In this document: in pieces, positions 15,345 through 20,056 of the stretch | Position numbering within the stretch: the first letter of the stretch is position 1 | Layout: each line of letters begins with the position of its first letter | Assembly: GCA_937871605.1 (NCBI GenBank) | Contig: CALMRM010000056.1 | Span: 5,622-25,677, forward strand | Direction: 5' to 3' | Origin: an uncultured Terriglobus sp. | Lineage (GTDB): Bacteria > Acidobacteriota > Terriglobia > Terriglobales > Acidobacteriaceae | Length of the DNA stretch: 20,056 bases | Made by a program: the position numbers and the translations under genes | Notes under the pieces: model-generated | The model's database searches: none | Told to the model about the DNA's origin: nothing | Seen by the model: the letters and a program-made list of their open reading frames with translations, nothing else

Positions 15345-16664
15345 ATGAAGAAGGCAATTCTCGCCCCAGTGCTGGCAGCCACGTGTGTTCTGGCGGCGTA
15401 TGCAGTAGCCCAGGCACCCCAGGCTGCAGCACAACAAGGGCCACAGCTGTCGCAGGAAGAGTACACAGCCTACAACGCTGTGATCACCGCAACCGACCCG
15501 GCTGCGAAGGCGACGGCTGCGGAGGCGTTCCTTACGAAATATCCGCAGTCCACCGTGAAGAGTACCGTGTTGGAGCAGTTGCTGGCGGCCTACGCCCAGG
15601 CGAATAATGCGCCCAAGGCGCTGGATGCTGCGGACCGCCTCCTACAGGTGGATCCCAACAACATCCGGGCGTTGGCACTTGAAACCAGCCTGCTGAAGAC
15701 GCAGGGCGACAATGCGCCCGTTACCGATACGGCTGCCAAGCAGGCTGCGTATGACAAAGCTGCGGATGCGGCGTCGCGCGGTCTAAAAGCCACCAAGCCC
15801 GCCGCGGTGTCCGACACGGATTGGGCAGCCATCCAGAAGCAGGTGACACCCTACTTCTACAGTGCCATCGGCATAGACGCGCTGACCAAGAAGGACAGTG
15901 CAGGTGCCATTGCGGCCTACACGTCTGAATTGAAGGCGGTAGACCCGGCGCAAACAACGCAGCCAGGGCCGTTTCTGCAGGACACCTTCTTTTTGGGTCA
16001 GGCATACTACACGGCGACGCCGCCGGATTACCTGAACTGCACCTACTTCACGACACGTACTGCCATGCTGGCACCCGACCAGTTCAAGTCGCAGTTTCAG
16101 CCCCTCGCAACCTACTGCTACAAGAAGTTTCATGGTGGCGAAGATGGTTACGATGCGGTGAAGACGACCGCACAAGCTAATCTGTTCCCGCCAGACACTT
16201 TTGCAGCCAGTGTAAAACCTGCTCCTACCCCTGCGGATCAGGCCACGACGGTGTATGAGGCTGACAAGAAAGATGACCCAGGCCTAGCAAAAGCGGCGCT
16301 TGCAGACCGTGAGTTTGTAATGTCCTACGGTACGCAGGAACAGGGCGACGCAGAGTTCGCAGCGATCAAGGATAAGGAAGTCAAGGTGGAGGGCAAAGTT
16401 GTCAGCATCGCCGATACGACCCTTACACTAGCCGTTTCCGACGATGCGAAGCAGGCTAACCCGGCAACTGCCGACTTCAGCATCACGCTGAAGGAAGCTC
16501 CCAAGACGCCGCCTACCGTGGGAGCAGAGCTTGCGGTAGTTGCCACCTTCGCCTCCTACACTCAGAAGCCGCTCATGATCACCATGACCGGTGGCGAGAT
16601 TTCGGAGAAGGCCAAGACACCTGCCAAGACGACAACAACACATCGCTCAACAACCCGGCGATAA
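15345..16664 (+). CDS. Exported TPR-like protein of unknown function
   Basis: A 439-residue protein. Residues 1 to about 23 are a signal peptide (MKKAILAPVLAATCVLAAYA, cleavage near AVAQA). The Cys14 context, AATC, does not fit a lipobox. Residues about 35-215 are Ala-rich helical repeats resembling TPRs (AAEAFLTKYPQSTVKSTVLEQ; NNAPKALDAADRLLQVDPNN; KKDSAGAIAAYTSEL). A middle part has PPDYLNCTYFTTRTA and LATYCYKKFHGG, two of the few Cys-containing motifs. Residues about 345-420 look like a small beta domain (VKVEGKVVSIADTTLTLAV). The tail is basic and Thr-rich. The ATG at 15345 is chosen over the in-frame TTG at 15342 because GGGAG lies 6 nt before it. I do not recognise a functional family; a periplasmic scaffold is plausible but unsupported. 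Confidence 0.8.
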   Translation: MKKAILAPVLAATCVLAAYAVAQAPQAAAQQGPQLSQEEYTAYNAVITATDPAAKATAAEAFLTKYPQSTVKSTVLEQLLAAYAQANNAPKALDAADRLLQVDPNNIRALALETSLLKTQGDNAPVTDTAAKQAAYDKAADAASRGLKATKPAAVSDTDWAAIQKQVTPYFYSAIGIDALTKKDSAGAIAAYTSELKAVDPAQTTQPGPFLQDTFFLGQAYYTATPPDYLNCTYFTTRTAMLAPDQFKSQFQPLATYCYKKFHGGEDGYDAVKTTAQANLFPPDTFAASVKPAPTPADQATTVYEADKKDDPGLAKAALADREFVMSYGTQEQGDAEFAAIKDKEVKVEGKVVSIADTTLTLAVSDDAKQANPATADFSITLKEAPKTPPTVGAELAVVATFASYTQKPLMITMTGGEISEKAKTPAKTTTTHRSTTRR

Positions 16665-16676
16665 TGGTCAGTAGGT

Positions 16677-16706
16677 CAACGAGGGCAGCTACGGCTGCCC
16701 TCGTTG
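16677..16706. terminator. Bidirectional terminator hairpin with TACG tetraloop
   Basis: Arms 16677-16689 (caacgagggcagc) and 16694-16706 are perfectly complementary over 13 bp around TACG, a UNCG-type tetraloop. The hairpin sits 12 bp after the TPR gene stop and 28 bp before the ymdB stop, between convergent genes. There is no clear T-tract. Confidence 0.8.
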
Positions 16707-16734
16707 CTTGTCAGGCGCTATGCCCTCACCTCGA

Positions 16735-17529
16735 CTACTCACCAAGCGTGATGCGTCGGATGCGGAACGCTTTTCCAGTAGCTGGGTCACACTCAATTAC
16801 AGCGCCACACATCTTGGGATTGCCCTTGGCCGCCTCGAATTTCGCGGGCTGCCCCGTCAGGAAGCGGTGGATGACCGCGTCTCGCTCCACACCGATGATG
16901 GAGTCATACGGGCCACTCATGCCCACATCCGTCTGGTAGGCAGTGCCTTCCGGCAGCACGCGCTCATCCGCAGTGGGTACGTGGGTGTGCGTCCCCAGCA
17001 CAGCGGTCACGCGCCCATCCAGATACCACCCGAGCGCCGCCTTTTCACTAGACGCCTCCGCGTGGAAGTCCACTAGGATTACCTTGCTGCGCACTGTGCC
17101 AAGTAGTTCGTCTGCCTTGCGAAATGGGTCGTCATTCTGCTGCATAAAGACGCGCCCCTGCAGGTTGATGACTGCGTAGCTCTGGCCATCCTGCAGCGTT
17201 CCTTCATACAAGCCGAACCCAGGCGTGCTGGGCGCAAAGTTTGCCGGACGAAGAATCCTCCTGGCCCGATCATGCGAATCCGCTGGAACCTTCAGGTACT
17301 CCAACAACTCCTTCTTGTCCCAGAAGTGATTGCCAGTGGTGATGACGTCCGCACCCAGGTCGAACAGGTCGTCCGCAATGGCTGGCGTAATGCCAAAGCC
17401 GCCCGCAGCATTCTCGCCATTCATGACGCACAGATCGATCGCGTGGGACTCGAGCACATGCCCAATGTGCTCTGCGACGATGCGACGCCCCGCGGAGCCG
17501 AAGACGTCGCCGACGAAGAGGATGTTCAC
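16735..17529 (-). CDS. ymdB: YmdB-family metallophosphoesterase
   Basis: A 264-residue protein of the YmdB/TIGR00282 family. These are di-metal phosphoesterases that hydrolyse 2',3'-cyclic nucleotides in studied members and affect RNA decay and development in Bacillus. The metal-site motifs are in order: GDVFGSAGR (Asp8), NGENAAGGFGI (Glu39, Asn40), TTGNHFWDKKE (Asn67, His68), VDFHAEASSEK (His156) and GTHTHVPTADE (His181, His183), then TDVGMSGPYDSIIG. All expected ligands are present and the length is typical. The start is GTG at 17529, overlapping the lysS TGA by 4 bp (GTGA), so translation is probably coupled to lysS. The physiological substrate in this organism is unknown. Confidence 0.92.
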   Translation of the reverse strand: MNILFVGDVFGSAGRRIVAEHIGHVLESHAIDLCVMNGENAAGGFGITPAIADDLFDLGADVITTGNHFWDKKELLEYLKVPADSHDRARRILRPANFAPSTPGFGLYEGTLQDGQSYAVINLQGRVFMQQNDDPFRKADELLGTVRSKVILVDFHAEASSEKAALGWYLDGRVTAVLGTHTHVPTADERVLPEGTAYQTDVGMSGPYDSIIGVERDAVIHRFLTGQPAKFEAAKGNPKMCGAVIECDPATGKAFRIRRITLGE

Positions 17530-19424
17530 AGCTGCTCCAGCTCTGTTGCAGGTGCGTCTTCCAACTTCTCCAGCGCGGGCTTCTTGGCCGGTCGCAGGAG
17601 AGGGAAGAGGATGACGTCGCGAATGGAGCGCGAGCCGGTCAAGAGCATCGTGAGCCGGTCGATGCCGATGCCCTCGCCACCTGTAGGTGGCAGTCCGTAA
17701 GCCAGCGCGCGGACGTAGTCGGCGTCCATTTGGTGCGCCTCGTCGTCGCCGCGCTCGCGCTCGCCCAGCTGCGCCTCGAAGCGGCGGCGCTGGTCCTCCG
17801 GGTCGTTCAATTCGCTGAACGCATTGCCCACCTCGAAGCCGCCGATGTAGAACTCGAACCGCTCCACCCAGTCCGGCTCGTCCGGCTTCGCCTTGCTGAG
17901 GGGCGAGACTGCGAGAGGGAAGTCGTAGATGATGGTGGGCTGGACTAAGTGCTGTTCAGCGAGTCGCTCGAACAACGTGGCTATAGCTTTGCCAGCTGAC
18001 TTACCATCAGTTCGCTTAGGTTCTAAGCCGTACCCTGGTTCTTCATCCGCGTCATTAAGAGCCGCTCTCAATGACGACTCCGCGTCTACTAAAGAAAGCT
18101 GATATTCCCTTGAAAGATCACCTCTATTTACCCGTGCCAGTGTGTCTAATGCGCTCTCCATCGCAAAGGTGAAACGGACTGCGCTTGCGTAGTCGTACTC
18201 TGAAGGTGGAGAGCCAGCATCGCGTGGCCACCATTTAACAATGGCTTCCTTCATCGAAAGCCGTTCCCACTTACCCAGGTCAATCTGCACCATCTCGCCC
18301 AGGCGCGGACCCTTGGGCAGCGGGAAGTCGATGAGCGTGGTCCCGTTTACTTCCATTGCGACGAACGTCACCAGCCTTTCCGTCAGGTCCATCAGATCGT
18401 GGTAGTTGGCGTAGGCCTGATAGAACTCCAGCATGGTGAACTCGGGGTTGTGCTGGGTGCTGATGCCCTCGTTGCGAAAGTTGCGGTTGATCTCGTAGAC
18501 GCGGTCCATGCCGCCCACCACCAGCCGTTTCAGGTACAGCTCGGGCGCAATGCGGAGGTACAACTCCATATCCATGGTGTTGTGGTGCGTGACAAAGGGC
18601 CGCGCCGCCGCGCCGCCCGCCACTGGCTGCATCATGGGCGTTTCCACTTCGATGTAGCCGCGGCTGTCGAAAAAGGTGCGCAGCGCTTTCAGCACCTGCG
18701 CACGCTTTACGAAGACTTCGCGCGCGGGCATCCGCTTGAGGCCTGGCGTGGCGGCTGCTAGTGCCTCGGGATTTTTCTCCGATGCGCTGGCTGGTTCGAA
18801 TTGAACTGCACATCCCTCCGCTTCGCTGCGAAACGACAGAGCAGAGGCGGATGACAACTCAGAAGAGGATGACGCCTCAATTTCCTCGCCATTGTCCATG
18901 AACAAGTCGACATACCGCTGCCGGTAGCGCAGTTCTATGTCGGTTAAGCCATGGAACTTGTCCGGCAATGCCAGCATGGCTTTTGCGAGAAAGATAAGTT
19001 CGCGCACATGCAACGTCAGTTCGCCGGTGCGCGTGCGAAACAGGTAGCCGCTTACACCAATGTGATCGCCCAGGTCCAGCAGCTTGTAGAGCTCGAACGC
19101 ACGCTCGCCCACATCGTCCTTGCGCACATAGATCTGCAGTCGCGCCCCGTTCGCCTGCAGCACCGCGAAGCCAGCTTTGCCTTGGCGGCGATGTGCCATC
19201 ACGCGGCCAGCAACGGCGGCATCGACGCGGTCCGCCTCAAGCGCATCGCCAGATACCTCGGCGTACTCCCGCAGGATCGCTGGCACTTCATGCGTTGTAC
19301 GAAAGCTGTTGGGATAAGTAGCTTCCAGCGGCTGCAGCCCCGCTTCGACACCCAGCTCCTGGATGCGCTTCAGCTTGTCCTGGCGCAGCTTGTACTGCTC
19401 TTCTTCAAACTCCGATGCAAACAA
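17526..19424 (-). CDS. lysS: Lysyl-tRNA synthetase, class II, with two unusual insertions
   Basis: LysRS charges tRNA-Lys with lysine. An OB-fold anticodon-binding domain is followed by the class II catalytic domain, with motif 1 near FFDSRGYIEVETPMM, motif 2 at DRVYEINRNFRNEGIS and motif 3 at GEGIGIDRLTMLL. The frame opens to 19664, but the first 80 codons are not LysRS-like. I choose TTG 19424, which gives MFASEFEEEQYKLRQ; AGGAAAGAGG lies 7 nt upstream and a TATACT box about 30 bp upstream. The result is 632 residues, longer than the usual 490-510. The excess is mainly two insertions: a Ser/Glu/Ala-rich one after RYRQRYVDL (residues about 177-234) and an AT-richer one before the GKAIATLFERLAEQHLVQP block (about 415-480). 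The core signature residues appear intact, so it is probably functional. Confidence 0.9.
   Translation of the reverse strand: MFASEFEEEQYKLRQDKLKRIQELGVEAGLQPLEATYPNSFRTTHEVPAILREYAEVSGDALEADRVDAAVAGRVMAHRRQGKAGFAVLQANGARLQIYVRKDDVGERAFELYKLLDLGDHIGVSGYLFRTRTGELTLHVRELIFLAKAMLALPDKFHGLTDIELRYRQRYVDLFMDNGEEIEASSSSELSSASALSFRSEAEGCAVQFEPASASEKNPEALAAATPGLKRMPAREVFVKRAQVLKALRTFFDSRGYIEVETPMMQPVAGGAAARPFVTHHNTMDMELYLRIAPELYLKRLVVGGMDRVYEINRNFRNEGISTQHNPEFTMLEFYQAYANYHDLMDLTERLVTFVAMEVNGTTLIDFPLPKGPRLGEMVQIDLGKWERLSMKEAIVKWWPRDAGSPPSEYDYASAVRFTFAMESALDTLARVNRGDLSREYQLSLVDAESSLRAALNDADEEPGYGLEPKRTDGKSAGKAIATLFERLAEQHLVQPTIIYDFPLAVSPLSKAKPDEPDWVERFEFYIGGFEVGNAFSELNDPEDQRRRFEAQLGERERGDDEAHQMDADYVRALAYGLPPTGGEGIGIDRLTMLLTGSRSIRDVILFPLLRPAKKPALEKLEDAPATELEQL
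18792..18878 (-). repeat. Repeat-like element inserted in frame within lysS
   Basis: On the - strand this stretch has GTCATCC twice, 11 bases apart (complement GGATGAC at 18849-18855 and 18867-18873), then cgtttcgcagcgaagcg, a 7-bp stem (one G:T pair) with a CAG loop, and GAAGCGGAGGGAT. It encodes SSSSELSSASALSF-type low-complexity sequence that class II LysRS enzymes lack. The GTCATCC...GAAGCG(G)AGGGAT pattern resembles dispersed intergenic repeats I associate with Acidobacteriaceae genomes. That link is from memory and needs a copy-number search. Confidence 0.45.
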
Positions 19425-19453
19425 CGAACGGCCTCTTTCCTGGGTAGAAGCCC

Positions 19454-19459
19454 AGTATA
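19454..19459 (-). promoter_or_regulatory. Candidate -10 box of the lysS-ymdB promoter
   Basis: TATACT on the - strand lies about 30 bp before the chosen TTG start of lysS. No good -35 is visible at 16-18 nt. A CTGGG/CCCAG mini-hairpin (19440-19455) overlaps the expected 5' end. It supports a short leader and argues against the far upstream start. Confidence 0.45.
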
Positions 19460-19494
19460 GAGGCCGTGTGCCGGTCCGCTCCGTTGCGGGATCG

Positions 19495-19698
19495 CTAGGT
19501 AGCCTTGCGCTGGAAGTTGGTTTTCTTATGCCCGGCGCTGGCTGCGCCCTTGGCGTTACCCGCTGCCCCGTTAAAATTCTGCTTCGGGCCGCCGTTCTTC
19601 TGCTGCTCCAGCTTGTCGCGCATGGCCTGCAGCTTTTGGGCTTTCGGCCCCAGGCCTCCAACACGAGGCTTTGCGGGTGACGTCTGGTCTGTGCTCAT
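19495..19698 (-). CDS. Small basic hypothetical protein (67 aa)
   Basis: The ATG at 19698 has a strong GGAGGAG 5-10 nt upstream, which makes this a real start; the longer frame to 19896 is not supported. The 67-residue product has the segment GLGPKAQKLQAMRDKLEQQ, a short amphipathic helix, and then a Gly/Asn/Ala/Lys-rich tail ending in HKKTNFQRKAT. It has no Cys, no membrane segment and a strongly positive charge, so nucleic-acid binding or a disordered role is possible. I do not recognise the family. Its stop is 70 bp upstream of the lysS start, with the lysS -10 in between, so lysS probably has its own promoter. Confidence 0.7.
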   Translation of the reverse strand: MSTDQTSPAKPRVGGLGPKAQKLQAMRDKLEQQKNGGPKQNFNGAAGNAKGAASAGHKKTNFQRKAT

Positions 19699-19750
19699 GG
19701 TTGTGCTCCTCCGCGCCGGACCACAGTGCTGTCCCGCGCTTCTCATCGTG

Positions 19751-19779
19751 AGTTTACTGCGATCGCTCCGCCCGGCGAA
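19751..19779 (-). promoter_or_regulatory. Weak candidate promoter of the small basic protein
   Basis: The - strand reads TTCGCC (19774-19779), a 17-nt spacer and TAAACT (19751-19756), about 50 bp upstream of the ATG at 19698. The -10 is reasonable; the -35 is poor. Confidence 0.3.
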
Positions 19780-19825
19780 AGCCATTGTCATAGCCGCGGA
19801 CGCGCCATGATGTAATGAGGGTGCG

Positions 19826-20056
19826 ATGAGCAGCGACGACAGCACGCCGGGCAAACCAAGGGGCACACTGGGCGACCTGGTGAAAGCCGAATCCATGATT
19901 CAGCTGGCCATTGCTTTACCGCTGGGCTGTGCTGTGGGGTGGTTCCTTGGCAGCCTCGTGGACCACCACTTCGGCACCAAAGTGTGGGGCGTGGTAGGCA
20001 TCCTGATCGGTGCGGCGGGCGGCTATGCCGCGGCGGTGCTGGCGGCGATTGTGGGC
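19826..20056 (+). CDS. AtpZ/AtpI-like F0F1 ATP synthase accessory protein (3' end outside window)
   Basis: The ATG at 19826 follows GAGG at 19817-19820, and 77 codons are visible before the window ends. After a polar N-terminus come LVKAESMIQLAIALPLGCAVGWFLGSLVDHHF and, after a short loop, VWGVVGILIGAAGGYAAAVL. This is the two-helix hairpin typical of AtpZ/AtpI proteins, which help assemble the c-ring or bring Mg2+/Ca2+ to the ATP synthase. These small genes usually precede atpB, so an atp operon is predicted to the right; that is inference. The gene is divergent from the small basic protein. Confidence 0.72.
   Translation, partial: MSSDDSTPGKPRGTLGDLVKAESMIQLAIALPLGCAVGWFLGSLVDHHFGTKVWGVVGILIGAAGGYAAAVLAAIVG

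Noticed and set aside
15055..15345. 96-codon + strand open frame in the smc upstream region, with a KCRLCG motif and a stop overlapping the next ATG (TGATG)
   Set aside because: The single CxxC has no domain around it, there is no good Shine-Dalgarno sequence, and the composition looks random. The overlap with ATG 15345 is probably chance.
19780..19825. Promoter TTGTCA...TGTAAT upstream of the AtpZ-like gene
   Set aside because: The spacer is 20 nt and the predicted start would fall almost on the ATG.
19699..19896. N-terminal extension of the small basic protein to 19896
   Set aside because: It crosses the divergent AtpZ-like start region and has no Shine-Dalgarno support, while ATG 19698 has a strong one.

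Overview
The window most likely comes from an acidobacterium (Acidobacteriota, Acidobacteriaceae-like: the Terriglobus/Granulicella/Edaphobacter group). The main reasons are a very large Oar-type TonB-dependent receptor with an N-terminal carboxypeptidase-regulatory-like domain, an MlaF-like ABC ATPase with the LSTGM signature, an Smc with a long acidic insertion in its N-terminal head, and a short GTCATCC/GAAGCGGAGGGAT-type sequence inside lysS that resembles dispersed repeats I associate with these genomes. The assignment is inference; no rRNA is present. Most of the window is core chromosomal sequence. I see no phage, transposase, CRISPR array or obvious defence island.

Layout. Positions 1-3322 (+ strand) hold a tight run: the tail of a rhodanese-domain gene, an M20 metallopeptidase, a MobA-like molybdenum cofactor guanylyltransferase (4-bp GTGA overlap) and an MlaF-like ABC ATPase (11-bp overlap). 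A perfect 14-bp hairpin separates this run from a convergent 1149-residue TonB receptor (3417-6866, -). Positions 7107-7319 (-) carry tRNA-Cys(GCA) and tRNA-Gly(GCC) behind a good sigma70-type promoter (TTGACC-17-TATACT).

From 7365 to 14968 every gene is on the - strand. In transcription order they are smc, purC, a broken cvpA, a Fis-like DNA-binding protein and an orphan secretin with an N-terminal TPR-like region. A 376-bp divergent spacer with one perfect DnaA box separates smc from a + strand exported TPR/beta-domain protein (15345-16664). A second perfect hairpin follows, then the convergent pair lysS-ymdB (-; 4-bp GTGA overlap), a 67-residue basic protein (-), and the start of an AtpZ/AtpI-like gene (+) that probably opens an ATP synthase operon beyond the window.

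The most unusual points are four. cvpA has lost about 20-25 codons including a predicted membrane helix and is out of frame across the gap. LysS carries an in-frame low-complexity insertion that looks like a captured dispersed repeat, plus a second, AT-richer segment. Smc has a head insertion of about 90 residues. The secretin lies directly behind a Fis-like regulator with no other secretion or pilus gene in view. I did not find a convincing undescribed multi-gene system.
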